DNA of 64,000 bases, from NCBI RefSeq assembly GCF_023168325.1, contig NZ_AP025688.1:2542001-2606000 (forward strand). The letters are read 5' to 3'. Below the pieces are notes generated by a model. The model saw only the letters and a list, made by a program, of their open reading frames with translations, made no database searches and was not told where the DNA came from. Positions 20,085 to 30,198 of this stretch are shown one piece after another; position 1 is the stretch's first letter, and each line of letters opens with the position of its first letter. The position numbers were made by a program, and so were the translations under genes. The stretch is from Tsukamurella sp. PLM1 (GTDB lineage: Bacteria > Actinomycetota > Actinomycetes > Mycobacteriales > Mycobacteriaceae).

Positions 20085-22179
20085 GTGACCAGCACCGCCG
20101 AGATCCACGCACTCACCACGCCGCACCACCCCGCCGACTGGACCGACCTGGACACGCGCGCGGTGGACACCGCCCGGGTGCTCGCGGCCGACGCCGTGCA
20201 GAAGGTGGGCAACGGCCACCCCGGCACCGCGATGAGCCTCGCTCCTGGCGTACACGCTGTTCCAGAAGGTCATGGTGCACGACCCGTCGGACACGCACTG
20301 GATCGGCCGGGACCGATTCGTGCTGTCCTGCGGCCACTCGAGCCTCACGCTGTACCTGCAGCTGTACCTGGGCGGCTTCGGCTTGGAGCTCGGCGATCTG
20401 GAGGCGCTGCGCACCGAGGGCTCGCTGACCCCGGTCACCCCGAGTACGGGCACACCAAGGGCGTCGAGATCACCACCGGTCCCCTGGGCCGGCCTCGCCT
20501 CGGCGGTGGGCATGGCGATGGCCTCGCGCTACGAGCGCGGCCTGTTCGACCCGGACGCCGCACCGGGCACCAGCCCGTTCGACCACTTCGTCTACGTCAT
20601 CGCCTCCGACGGTGACATCGAGGAGGGCGTCACCTCCGAGGCGTCGTCGCTGGCCGGCACCCAGCAGCTCGGCAACCTGATCCTGTTCTACGACGACAAC
20701 AAGATCTCGATCGAGCACAACACCGACATCGCGCTGTCGGAGGACGTGGCGAAGCGGTACGAGGCGTACGGCTGGCACGTGCAGTACGTGGAGGGCGGCG
20801 AGAACGTCACCGCGATCGAGGAGGCCACCGCGGCGGCCAAGGCCGTCACCGATAAGCCGTCGATCATCATCGTGCGCACGGTGATCGGGTTCCCCGCCCC
20901 GAACAAGATGAACACCGGCGGCGTCCACGGTTCGGCCCTGGGTGCCGACGAGGTGGCCGCGGTGAAGGAGATCCTCGGCTTCGATCCCGCCAAGAGCTTC
21001 GACGTGGCGCCCGAGGTCATCGCGCACGCGCGCGAGCTGGTGAAGCGCGGCCAGGCCGAGCACACGGCGTGGAACGTGCGCTTCGACGCCTGGGCCGCCG
21101 CGAACCCCGAGCGCAAGGCGCTGCTCGATCGTCTTGAGGCCCGCGCGCTGCCCGCCGGCTGGGACGCCGAGCTTCCCACCTGGTCCGTCGGCGACAAGGC
21201 CATCGCGACTCGCGCCGCGTCGGGGGCCTTCCTCGCGGCCGCCGGCCAGACCCTGCCCGAGCTGTGGGGCGGTTCCGCCGACCTCGCCGGCTCGAACAAC
21301 ACCACGATCAAGGGCGCCGACTCGTTCGGTCCCCCGTCGATCTCCACCGAGGACTGGAGCGCGCAGCCCTACGGTCGGACCCTGCACTTCGGCATCCGCG
21401 AGCACGCGATGGGCGCGATCCTCAACGGGATCGTGCTGCACGGCCCCACCCGCCCCTACGCGGGTACGTTCCTGCAGTTCGCGGACTACATGCGCCCCGC
21501 CGTCCGGCTCGCCGCGCTGATGGACATCGACCCGATCTACGTCTGGACGCACGACTCCGTCGGCCTCGGCGAGGACGGTCCCACCCACCAGCCCGTCGAG
21601 CACCTCACCGCGCTGCGCGCCATCCCGGGCCTCAACATCGTCCGGCCGGCTGACGCGAACGAGACCGTCGCCGCGTGGAAGGCGACCCTCGAGCGCACGG
21701 GCGGTAACGGCCCCACCGGCCTCATCCTGACCCGCCAGGGCGTGCCGATTCTGGCCGGCACCTCGTCGGAGGGCGTCGCGCGAGGTGGTTACGTCCTCTC
21801 CGACCCCGACGGTGCCTCCCCGGACGTCATCCTCATCGGCACGGGCTCCGAGGTGCAGCTGGCCGTGGAGGCCGCGGAGATCCTCGCCGCCAAGGGCGTT
21901 CGCGCGCGCGTGGTGTCGATGCCGTCGATCGAGTGGTTCCACGCCCAGGACCGCGAGTACCAGGACAGTGTGCTGCCGCCGGCAGTGAAGGCGCGTGTCG
22001 CGGTCGAGGCGGGCATCGCCCTGTCGTGGTGGCCCATCGTCGGCGGCTTCGGCGAGATCGTCTCGCTCGAGCACTTCGGCGAGTCGGCGTCCGACAAGGT
22101 CCTGTTCGCGAAGTACGGATTCACCGGCGACGTCGTGGCCCAGAAGGCCGAGAAGTCCATCGCCAACACGAAGGGATAG
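20085..22179 (+). CDS. tkt: Transketolase, frameshifted near the 5' end
   Basis: A thiamine-diphosphate enzyme of the non-oxidative pentose-phosphate pathway, about 697 residues. GTG 20085 has AGGAGA upstream. KVGNGHPGTAMSLAP is followed by a shift near 20240, then FQKVMVHDPSDTHWIGRDRF. From about 20432 to 20488 a second stretch is out of frame (it should read GHPEYGHTKGVEITTGPLG), then returns at LASAVGMAMASRYERG. The ThDP motif is SDGDIEEGVTSEA, and the second-domain motif is TLHFGIREHAMGAILNG. All breaks are one- or two-base losses in G/C runs. First gene of the tkt-tal-zwf-opcA-pgl operon (as Rv1449c). Confidence 0.92.
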
Positions 22180-22188
22180 CTGATAACC

Positions 22189-23295
22189 ATGGCTCAGAAC
22201 CCGAACCTGGCCGCACTGTACGAGGCGGGCGTCTCCGTCTGGCTCGACGACCTGTCGCGCAGCCTGATCGAGTCCGGCAAGCTCTTCGAGCTCACCGAGA
22301 CCGATTCGGTCACCGGCGTGACCACCAACCCGGCGATCTTCCAGGCCGCACTGTCCAAGGGCACCGAGTACGCGGCGCAGGTCGCCGAGCTCGCCGCCCG
22401 CGGCGCCGACGTGGACCAGACGATCCGCACCGTCACCACCGACGACGTGCGCGCGGCCTGCGACGTGCTGGCGCCCGTCTTCGAGAAGACGGGCGGCCTC
22501 GACGGCCGCGTGTCGATCGAGGTCGACCCGCGCCTGGCCCACGACACCGAGGGCACCGTCGCCCAGGCGATCGAGCTGCACAAGATCGTCGACCGGCCCA
22601 ACGTGCTCATCAAGATCCCGGCCACGCTCGCGGGCCTGCCCGCGATCAGCCGCGTCATCGCCGAGGGCATCTCGGTGAACGTGACCCTGATCTTCTCGGT
22701 GGAGCGGCACCGTCAGGTCATGGACGCGTACCTGGACGGCATCGAGGCCGCGGCCGCGGCGGGCCGGAGCGTGGCCGACATCTACTCGGTCGCCTCGTTC
22801 TTCGTCTCCCGCGTGGACACCGAGATCGACAAGCGGCTCGACGCCCTGGGCACCGACGCGGCGCTCGCGCTGCGCGGCAAGGCCGGCCTGGCGAACGCGC
22901 GCCTGGCGTACGCGGCGTACGAGGAGGTCTTCGGCGCGGCGCGGTTCGCCGCGATCGAGGGCGCGAACGTGCAGCGCCCGCTGTGGGCGTCGACGGGCGT
23001 GAAGAACCCCGCCTACCCCGACACGCTGTACGTGGCCGAGCTGATCGCGCCGAACACCGTCAACACCATGCCCGGCGCGACGATGGCGGCCTTCGCCGAC
23101 CACGGCACCGTCACCGATGGCACGATCCTCGGCCGCGCCGAGGATTCCGCGCAGGTCTTCGCCGACCTCGAGGGCGCAGGCGTCGACCTGTCGTCGGTGT
23201 TCGACCAGCTCGAGACCGAGGGCGTGGACAAGTTCGAGCAGGCGTGGGGCACCCTGCTCGATGCGACGGCCGAGCAGCTCAAGGCCGAGGCCTGA
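22189..23295 (+). CDS. tal: Transaldolase
   Basis: A class 2 (TalAB-type actinobacterial) transaldolase of 368 residues. The Schiff-base lysine is in [15 protein letters not shown], and [11 protein letters not shown] and [14 protein letters not shown] are conserved. It moves a three-carbon dihydroxyacetone unit between sugar phosphates. It lies 9 bases after tkt and 8 bases before zwf in the same operon. The frame is intact. Confidence 0.95.
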   Translation: MAQNPNLAALYEAGVSVWLDDLSRSLIESGKLFELTETDSVTGVTTNPAIFQAALSKGTEYAAQVAELAARGADVDQTIRTVTTDDVRAACDVLAPVFEKTGGLDGRVSIEVDPRLAHDTEGTVAQAIELHKIVDRPNVLIKIPATLAGLPAISRVIAEGISVNVTLIFSVERHRQVMDAYLDGIEAAAAAGRSVADIYSVASFFVSRVDTEIDKRLDALGTDAALALRGKAGLANARLAYAAYEEVFGAARFAAIEGANVQRPLWASTGVKNPAYPDTLYVAELIAPNTVNTMPGATMAAFADHGTVTDGTILGRAEDSAQVFADLEGAGVDLSSVFDQLETEGVDKFEQAWGTLLDATAEQLKAEA

Positions 23296-23303
23296 CACCT
23301 CGA

Positions 23304-24822
23304 TGACCTGGACGAACGAACTCCGCGATCCGCGGGACCGCAGGCTTCCCGGATCGCGGGGCCGTCGTCCCTGGTGATCTTCGGTGTCACCGGCGATCTG
23401 TCGCGCCGCAAGCTGATGCCCGCGGTGTACGACCTGGCCAACCGCGGCCTGCTCCCGCCCGGGTTCTCACTCGTGGGCTTCGGCCGGCGCGCGTGGTCCG
23501 ACGAGGACTTCGCCGCGACGGTCCGGGAGGCGGCGAAGAAGCACTCCCGCACGGAGTTCCGCGACGACGTGTGGGACCGGCTCGCCGAGGGTATCCGATT
23601 CGTGCAGGGCGCGTTCGACGACGACGCCGCATTCGACCGGCTGTCGGTGACCCTGACCGACCTGGACCGGACGCGTGGCACGGGCGGCAACACCGCGTTC
23701 TACCTGTCGATCCCGCCCGACGCCTTCCCCACGGTGTGCGAGCAGCTCAAACGCTCGGGCCTGGCGGATCAGTCGCAGGGCTGGCGCCGCGTCGTCATCG
23801 AGAAGCCGTTCGGGCACGACCTGGAGTCGGCCAAGAAGCTCAACGCGGTGCTGGGCGATGTCTTCCCGGAGCAGTCGGTGTTCCGCATCGACCACTACCT
23901 GGGCAAGGAGACGGTCCAGAACATCCTGGCGCTGCGCTTCGCGAACCAGCTGTTCGAGCCGACGTGGAACAGCCACTACGTGGACAGCGTCCAGATCACC
24001 ATGGCCGAGGACATCGGTCTCGGCGGCCGCGCCGGCTACTACGACGGCATCGGGGCGGCACGTGATGTGATCCAGAACCATCTGTTGCAGCTCATGGCCC
24101 TGGTCGCGATGGAGGAGCCCACGAGCTTCCATCCGTCGGAGCTGCAGGCGGAGAAGATCAAAGTGCTCTCGGCGGCGTCCCCGGTGCAGCCGCTGGACGA
24201 GACGTCGGCGCGGGGCCAGTACGGCCCGGGCTGGCAGGGCAGCGACAAGGTCGTCGGCCTGCTCCAGGAGGAGGGCTTCAGCGCCACCTCGACCACGGAG
24301 ACGTACGCGGCGATCACCGTCGAGATCGCGTCGCGGCGGTGGGCGGGCGTGCCGTTCTACCTCCGCACCGGCAAGCGCCTGGGCCGCCGCGTCACCGAGA
24401 TCGCGCTGATCTTCAAGCGCGCCCCGCACCTGCCGTTCGACGACACGATGACCGAGGAACTGGGCCAGAACGCGCTCGTCATCCGGGTGCAGCCCGACGA
24501 GGGCGTGACTCTCCGGTTCGGCTCGAAGGTGCCGGGCAGCTCCATGGAGGTCCGCGACGTCAACATGGACTTCACCTACGGCGAGGCGTTCACCGTCAGC
24601 TCCCCCGAGGCGTACGAGCGGCTGATCCTCGACGTGCTGCTCGGCGAACCGTCCCTGTTCCCGGTGAACGCCGAGGTCGAGCTGTCGTGGCGGATCCTCG
24701 ATCCCGTGCTCGCACTGTGGGCCGCGGGCGGCGCGCCCGAGGAGTACGAGTCCGGCACCTGGGGCCCGGCGTCCGCGGACGCGATGCTGGCCCGCACCGG
24801 AAGGACGTGGCGCCGACCATGA
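23304..24822 (+). CDS. zwf: Glucose-6-phosphate 1-dehydrogenase, frameshifted at the N-terminus
   Basis: The first enzyme of the oxidative pentose-phosphate pathway (G6P + NADP+), about 506 residues. It starts at ATG 23304 (MTWTNELRDPRDRRLP). At about 23348 one base is missing, after which RIAGPSSLVIFGVTGDLSRR would follow. The Rossmann motif is FGVTGDLSRRKLMPA and the active site is RIDHYLGKETVQNIL. Orthologue of Rv1447c (zwf2). The stop overlaps opcA by four bases; OpcA is needed for its assembly in this order. Confidence 0.92.
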
Positions 24823-25732
24823 TTCTCGATCTCCCGGACACCTCGACCCAGGACGTGTCCAAGCAATTGGTCCGGCTCCGCGAGACCGGCGGCGCCGTCA
24901 CGCTCGGCCGCGTCCTCACACTGATCGTCTCCGCCGACGAGGGCGAGCCCACGGAGAGCGCGATCGAGGCGACGAACGCCGCGTCGCGCGAGCACCCGTG
25001 CCGCGTCATCGTCCTCGCCCGCGGTTCGCGGGCCGAGCCGACCCGGCTCGATGCGCAGATCCGGGTGGGCGGCGACGCCGGCGCCTCCGAAGTGGTGGTG
25101 CTGCGGCTGTACGGCGAACTCGCCGACCACGGCGCGTCGGTGGTCGTACCGTTCCTGCTGCCGGACACGCCCGTTGTCGCCTGGTGGCCGGGCGCCGCGC
25201 CCGTGGAGCCGGCCGCCGACAAGGTGGGCCGGCTCGCGTCGCGCCGGATCACCGACTCGATGACCTCCCCGACCCGGTTCAAGCCCTGGACCTGCGCCGC
25301 GTGGGCTACACCCCGGGCGACACCGACCTCGCGTGGTCGCGCATCACGCCGTGGCGGGCGCTGCTGACCTCGGCGCTCGATCAGCCGCCTTTCGAGCCGA
25401 TCACGGCAGCGGTGGTGACCGGGCCCGCGGACAGCGCGGGTGTCGACCTGCTCGCGGGCTGGCTGCACGCGCAACTGCGGGTCCCGGTACGCCGGCGCGC
25501 CGGCAGTTTCGAGGTCCGGCTCGATCGGGAGGGCGGCCCGCTCACCCTGGAGTTCGACCAGAACTCGACGGCCGTCCTGGTGCGCCCGGGCCAGCCCGAC
25601 GGTCGCGTCGCCATCCGCCGACGGGACGTGGCCGGCTGCCTCGCGGAGGAGCTGCGCCGGCTCGACGACGACGCCGTCTACTACACCGCGCTGGGCGGCG
25701 TGCCCGGCGTCGACCGATCGGAGATGCCCTGA
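24819..25732 (+). CDS. opcA: OpcA, glucose-6-phosphate dehydrogenase assembly protein, frameshifted
   Basis: An allosteric/assembly partner of G6P dehydrogenase, about 304 residues, found in actinobacteria and cyanobacteria. It starts MILDLPDTSTQDVSKQLVRL, overlapping zwf. The centre PDTPVVAWWPGAAP is typical. Near 25270-25285 the frame breaks by one base; the conserved GYTPGDTDLAWSRITPWRAL follows in the next frame, and the protein ends YYTALGGVPGVDRSEMP. Its stop overlaps the pgl ATG by one base (TGATG). Confidence 0.9.
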
Positions 25733-26499
25733 TGACCGCACCCAGCGCGCCCGCCGTCCGCCGGTTCGACGATGCCGCCGACCTCGTCGCCGCCGCCGCC
25801 GACGACCTCGTGGCCGTGATCGCGCGGGCGCAGGCCGAGCGCGGCTTCGCCTCGATCGTCCTCACGGGCGGCACCAACGGCAACGCCCTGTCGGCGGCGT
25901 TGCGCGAGCGGGCGATCGATTGGTCGCGGGTCGACGTCTTCTTCGGCGACGAGCGCTTCGTGGCGGGCGACCACCCCGACCGCAACGTGCTGCAGGCCGA
26001 AGACGCCCTGCTGAACCACGTGCCGGTGCCCGACGAGAACGTGTACCGGTTCCCCGCCGCCGACGAGTTCAGCGGCGACGGCGCGCTGGCCGCCCGCGTG
26101 TACGCGAAGCGGTTGGCGGACAACGCCGCCGCCCGCGGCAACGGCGTGGTCGTGGGTGGTTCGCTGGTCCCGAGGTTCGACGTGCACCTACTGGGCATGG
26201 GCGGCGAGGGCCACGTCAATTCGCTGTTCCCGCACACCGACGCGGTGCGCGAGCGGGACCTGCCGGTGGTGTCGGTGACGGACTCGCCGAAGCCGCCGCC
26301 GAAGCGGCTCACCCTGACGCTGCCCGCCGTGGCCGCCGCGCGCCGCGTGTGGCTGCTGGTGTCCGGCGCCGAGAAGGCGGAGGCCGTCGCCGCCGGCGTG
26401 GGCGGTGCGTCCCCCGACGACTGGCCATGCGCCGGCGCGCACGGCTCCGACGAGACCGTCTGGTACGTCGACGGGGCCGCGGCGGCTCAGCTGCCCTAG
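25732..26499 (+). CDS. pgl: 6-phosphogluconolactonase
   Basis: A DevB-type lactonase of 255 residues that hydrolyses 6-phosphoglucono-lactone. Motifs: IVLTGGTNGNALSAAL (LTGG), VDVFFGDERFVAGDHPDRNV and FDVHLLGMGGEGHVNSLFP, followed by RLTLTLPAV. It completes the operon tkt-tal-zwf-opcA-pgl, as Rv1445c does. Its stop codon shares the palindrome CTAG with that of the convergent VOC gene. Confidence 0.93.
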   Translation: MTAPSAPAVRRFDDAADLVAAAADDLVAVIARAQAERGFASIVLTGGTNGNALSAALRERAIDWSRVDVFFGDERFVAGDHPDRNVLQAEDALLNHVPVPDENVYRFPAADEFSGDGALAARVYAKRLADNAAARGNGVVVGGSLVPRFDVHLLGMGGEGHVNSLFPHTDAVRERDLPVVSVTDSPKPPPKRLTLTLPAVAAARRVWLLVSGAEKAEAVAAGVGGASPDDWPCAGAHGSDETVWYVDGAAAAQLP

Positions 26500-27169
26500 G
26501 ACTGCTCGAGCACGATCGTCGGGACGCCCAGTTCGCGGTCCTTGACGGTCGCGACTCGGGTGCCCGGCTTCGCGCCGCGCTTCACGTCGCCCATCGTGAT
26601 CCCCTGCGCGGTGAGGCGGGCGTGCGTCGCGTCGGCGTCGGCGGTGCGCCAGGCGAGACCCCACAGCGCGTCCGGCCCGGCCGGGTCGGCGTCCTGCAGG
26701 ATCACCTCGACGAGCAGTTCGCCGCGTCGCAGGAACAGTTGGTGCACGCCCCAGGGCTGCAGGCGGTCCAGCCGCAGGTCGAAGTCGAGCCGGCCACACA
26801 GGGTCGCGATGACGCGGTCCCGGTTCGGTGAGGTCAGCACCACGTGGTCGACGCCGGTGATCTCCGCCCCGGGCGGGGTGCCGGGCACCGTCGGGCCCGC
26901 GATACCGAGCACGAGCCCGTCCGCCGCGCCGGCGAATCCGCCGTCGACCTCGGCGACCGCGAGGCCGCGGCGCTCGGAGAGCTTCGCCGCGACGACGGGG
27001 GCGTCCGCCGCGACGAGCAGGCCCGCGCCGCTCGCCCACGGCGGTGCGCCGACGGCGACGTCGACACCGCCGAGCGTGTACCGCGCGGCGGGTTCCGCCC
27101 CAGCAGCCGTGCGTGCGCGGGCCGCGCACCGTCGGGAACGTCGAGGACGAGTAAGTCGCGTGCCGTCAC
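26496..27169 (-). CDS. VOC/glyoxalase-like domain protein, frameshifted
   Basis: A small betaalphabetabetabeta-fold protein of about 224 residues; the family includes glyoxalases, extradiol dioxygenases and isomerases. No substrate can be named. The N-terminal part VTARDLLVLDVPDGARPAHA (GTG start 27167-27169) breaks near 27098 by one missing G, then continues as RYTLGGVDVAVGAPPWASG. The C-terminal half carries GVDHVVLTSPNRDRVIATL and LLVEVILQDADPAGPDALWG. It follows the effector-like gene by four bases and is probably part of that operon. Confidence 0.65.
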
Positions 27170-27173
27170 CCCG

Positions 27174-28121
27174 TCATCCTGCCCCATCCGCCCCGGGCGA
27201 CGCCGTCCCGGACCACGTCTTCCACCCGTCCCCGGCGGCCTTGATCCCGACGGTGCCCACCTGGACCGCGATGTCCTTACCGGTCGGGGTGGTCGGAGCC
27301 GCGGTGAACCAGCGATTCACCAGACCGTTCATCACGCGCGTCGAGCCGGCACCCGACGCCCCGAGGTCTGCGGCGCGGACCGCGGCACCGTCGACCCTCG
27401 CCGCCGCCCGCTGCAACGCCTGCGCCGCCTCGCCCAGCTTGCCGAGCCTGCCGGCGAAGGATTCCAGCTTGGTGCTCAGCGTCCGCAGCATGCCCGCGAA
27501 CTTCTGTCCGAGCTGTGCGCCGCGCAGGATCGCGCCGTTCGTGAAGGTCGCGAGGGAGCCGCCCATCGTGGGCGCGGACGCCGCGGCCGCGATCGCGTAG
27601 CCGGCCACCAACCAGCCGAGGTAGCTCGACAGCTCGTCGCGGATGGTGTTGCGCACCTCCACGACCAGGGTTCCCGCGGCGCTCAGCCCCGCACCCGCGG
27701 CCCGCGCCGCGGTGCCGAGGGCCTCGCTGTGCCCCGCCAACTCGGTCGTCGCGGACCGGTACGCGTCGGCCGCGGCGCCCTGGAATCCCGCGCTCGTGCT
27801 CGAACCCGCCTGCGCGACATCGCCGGCCACCCCGGTGAGCGGCGTCGCGACCTCATCCGTCCAGGTCGTGACCACCGACTCGATCGCCTCCGGGTTCCCG
27901 GAGACGGCGTTGAGCGCCGTGCGCAGGATCGGGTTGTGCTCGATCGTCCAGCCGAACCCGGCGGCGCCGATCGCCCCGATCGGGTCGGCCACGACGTCGC
28001 GGACCGCGCTGACCGCCCCGTAGGCCGCGCCGCCGAACCCGATCCAGGAACCTTCGCCCACGGCCTCCGCCGCGTCGCGGACCGACTCGGCCAGCGGCAC
28101 GCCGTCGATCAGCCCGGTCAT
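27174..28121 (-). CDS. WXG100-like type VII secretion substrate, possible effector
   Basis: 315 residues, alanine-rich and mostly helical. Residues ~85-165 resemble a WXG100/LXG-like domain: VVTTWTDEVATPLTGVAGDV, then GFQGAAADAYRSATTELAGH and a long helix. A glycine-rich hydrophobic stretch near residues 170-200 (LGWLVAGYAIAAAASAPTMG) is typical of T7SS effectors in Mycobacteriales. No toxin or enzyme domain is seen at the C-terminus. It overlaps the small EspC-like gene (ATGA), the usual pairing of a partner with its effector. Function is inference from fold and context. Confidence 0.55.
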   Translation of the reverse strand: MTGLIDGVPLAESVRDAAEAVGEGSWIGFGGAAYGAVSAVRDVVADPIGAIGAAGFGWTIEHNPILRTALNAVSGNPEAIESVVTTWTDEVATPLTGVAGDVAQAGSSTSAGFQGAAADAYRSATTELAGHSEALGTAARAAGAGLSAAGTLVVEVRNTIRDELSSYLGWLVAGYAIAAAASAPTMGGSLATFTNGAILRGAQLGQKFAGMLRTLSTKLESFAGRLGKLGEAAQALQRAAARVDGAAVRAADLGASGAGSTRVMNGLVNRWFTAAPTTPTGKDIAVQVGTVGIKAAGDGWKTWSGTASPGADGAG

Positions 28122-28411
28122 CGGGGCGTCCCGGACGCGCCCGAGTCGTCGGCGGCCACGAGTTCCCGGGCCGTGCGTTCGAAGTCCCGACGGTGCGCGG
28201 CCAGCTCTGCCGCATGCCTGCTCACCGCGCCGCCGACCTGCTCGAGCGCGACGTTCACGGCCAGCATCAGCGGCGCGAACATCGCCCCGAAATCGCCCGC
28301 GCCGACGCGCGTCCGCCCTGCCGAGCCGGCGTTCTGAACCGTCCCGGCGATGTCCGTGAGCGCCTGCGCGTGCCCCTGGACGGTTTCCGCCGTGAGCTCG
28401 AAGTCCGTCAT
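28118..28411 (-). CDS. EspC-like type VII secretion target protein
   Basis: A 97-residue helical protein starting MTDFELTAETVQGHAQALTD with GGGGGAG just upstream. Its length, two-helix pattern and C-terminal HAAELAAHRRDFERTARELV fit the ESX-secreted EspC/DUF2580-type family, which forms heterodimers with larger substrates. It overlaps both neighbours by four bases, between a YbaB-like gene and a WXG-like gene. Confidence 0.6.
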   Translation of the reverse strand: MTDFELTAETVQGHAQALTDIAGTVQNAGSAGRTRVGAGDFGAMFAPLMLAVNVALEQVGGAVSRHAAELAAHRRDFERTARELVAADDSGASGTPR

Positions 28412-28736
28412 CGCTCCCCCGTGTACTGATTCCACATCTCGTGGTCCGGATACCAGTGGGACGTGATCGAGTGGACCTCCCTGGCCGCTGCCCGCTCGGC
28501 CAGGGAGGCCGCTGTCATGATCTCGGCGCTCAGAGCCTCCCCCGAGTACTCCATCGCGCGCCCCGCGATCACCACCCCCGTGAGCCGTCCCCCGATTCCG
28601 ACGGTGACCCGCACATCCCCCGTGCGGCCGTCCCCGTGCCCACTATCTGGGCCAATCGCTCACGGACCTCGTGCGCCTGATCCGCCACGGCATCCGCTCG
28701 TGCCGCATCGGACCAGACCTGCGGTGTGGCAGCCAA
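28408..28736 (-). CDS. YbaB/EbfC-like nucleoid-associated family protein, frameshifted
   Basis: About 110 residues in two frames. The first part AATPQVWSDAARADAVADQA, then HEVRERLAQIVGTGTAARG, changes frame near 28617 by one missing G, and DVRVTVGIGGRLTGVVIAGR followed by SAEIMTAASLAERAAAREV gives the YbaB-type strand-helix end. TTG 28734-28736 is proposed as start because GGGGGAACGAG precedes it; ATG 28772 or a start further up in another frame (ELVRLIDAEEKPTRSGE) is possible. YbaB-like genes often lead small T7SS substrate operons in this order. The start is uncertain. Confidence 0.5.
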
Positions 28737-28957
28737 CTCGTTCCCCCGATCTCGTTGGTTTTTCCTCCGCATCAATTAGACGCACCAACTCGGCGATCGG
28801 TTCCGAGATTGTGTTTCCGCAGGTCAATCGGCCATGCGCCGCACCGTAACACACAAGTTAATCAACATTCGTGCACCCCTGCTTGTTTTGATCGCGGCGG
28901 TTCTGATTAAGTGGTGCTCAACAAGCCCGCTTCACCCTGCAGAAAGGTGGTCATCTC

Positions 28958-30105
28958 ATGGCCGCACGCCGCCGCTCGAGCTGGATGAACGAGGAGCTCG
29001 ACGCCCTCCGCGATCTCGCGGACAAGTTCCTCGCCAAGGAGCTCACTCCGAACATCGAGAAGTACATGGAACAGCACCACGTCGACCGCGACCTGTGGAA
29101 CAAGGCCGGCGAGCTGGGCCTGCTGTGCCTGTCGATCCCGGAGGAGTACGGCGGGGGCGGCGGCGACTTCCGCCACGAGGCCGTGCTGATCGCGGCGCAG
29201 GCCCAGGCCTTCGACACCAGCTGGGGCGTCTCGCTGCACAACGGCATCGTCGCGCATTACATCCTCGCGTACGGCACCGAGGAGCAGAAGCAGCAGTGGC
29301 TGCCGAAGATGGCCTCCGGCGAGGCGGTGGGCGCCATCGCCATGACCGAGCCCGGCACCGGCTCGGACCTGCAGAACGTGAAGACCCGCGCCATCAAGAC
29401 CGGCGACGAGTACGTGATCAACGGCAGCAAGACCTTCATCACCAACGGCAGCCAGGCCGACATCATCATCGTGGTCTGCAAGACCAACCCGGACGAGGGC
29501 GCCTCCGGCATCTCGCTGGTCCTGGTCGAGGGCGACCGCGAGGGCTTCCGGCGCGGCAAGATCCTCAACAAGATCGGCCAGAAGGGCCAGGACACCTCGG
29601 AGCTGTTCTTCGACGACGTCCGCGTGCCCGTCGCGAACCTGCTCGGCACCGACGAGGGCCGGGCTTCTACCAGCTGATGCAGCAGCTGCCGCAGGAGCGC
29701 CTGATCATCGGCCAGGCCTGCGTCGCCGGCATGGAGGTCGGGTTCGAGGAGACCCTGCGCTACGTCAAGGAGCGCGAGGCCTTCGGCCGCCCCATCTTCG
29801 GCTTCCAGAACACCAAGTTCAAGCTCGCCGAGGTGATCACCGAGACCACCATCGCCCGCGTCTTCGTCGACGACTGCATCGAGAAGCACATCAAGGGCGA
29901 GCTCGACATCCCCACGGTGGCGATGGCCAAGTGGTGGACCTCCGACCGAGCGCAGGAGGTCGCGAGCGAGTGCCTGCAGCTGTTCGGCGGTTACGGATAC
30001 ATGGCCGAGTACCCCGTGGCGCGCTTCTGGGTCGACAACCGCGTCCAGATGATCTACGCCGGTACGAACGAGATCATGAAGGAGATCATCGCGCGCACGC
30101 TCTGA
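28958..30105 (+). CDS. Acyl-CoA dehydrogenase, frameshifted
   Basis: A FAD-dependent beta-oxidation-type dehydrogenase of about 382 residues. AIAMTEPGTGSDLQNVKTRA is the FAD/substrate signature and LFFDDVRVPVANLLGTDEGR the conserved loop; at about 29660 one G is missing. The other frame gives GFYQLMQQLPQERLIIGQAC, REAFGRPIFGFQNTKFKLAE and the C-terminal signature QLFGGYGYMAEYPVARFWVD with a terminal NEIMKEI, whose Glu would be the catalytic base. It starts at ATG 28958 with AGAAAGGTGG upstream. The acyl chain specificity is unknown. The 28737-28957 region before it is AT-richer and probably carries its promoter. Confidence 0.88.
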
Positions 30106-30134
30106 TCTCCACGCGCGCAACGACTCCACACACA

Positions 30135-30174
30135 ACGCCCGGACAATCATCTGAACGGATGATTGTCCGGGCGT
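30135..30174 (+). terminator. Strong hairpin after the acyl-CoA dehydrogenase
   Basis: ACGCCCGGACAATCATC (30135-30151) and its exact reverse complement (30158-30174) form a perfect 17-bp stem with loop TGAACG. It lies 30 bases after the dehydrogenase stop and 25 bases before the next gene. No T tract follows; the stem alone is strong. Confidence 0.75.
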
Positions 30175-30198
30175 CGGTGCATCTGATCGGGTTGACGG

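Noticed and set aside
20470-23298. A 942-residue open frame on the minus strand across tkt and tal
   Set aside because: It mirrors two well-recognised plus-strand genes; its sequence is low-complexity His/Arg/Gly-rich shadow and shows no family motif.
26490-26505. Overlapping stops of pgl and the VOC gene (shared CTAG) as a regulatory element
   Set aside because: Convergent genes with palindromic TAG/CTA stops arise by chance in compact genomes; there is no hairpin or other sign of function.
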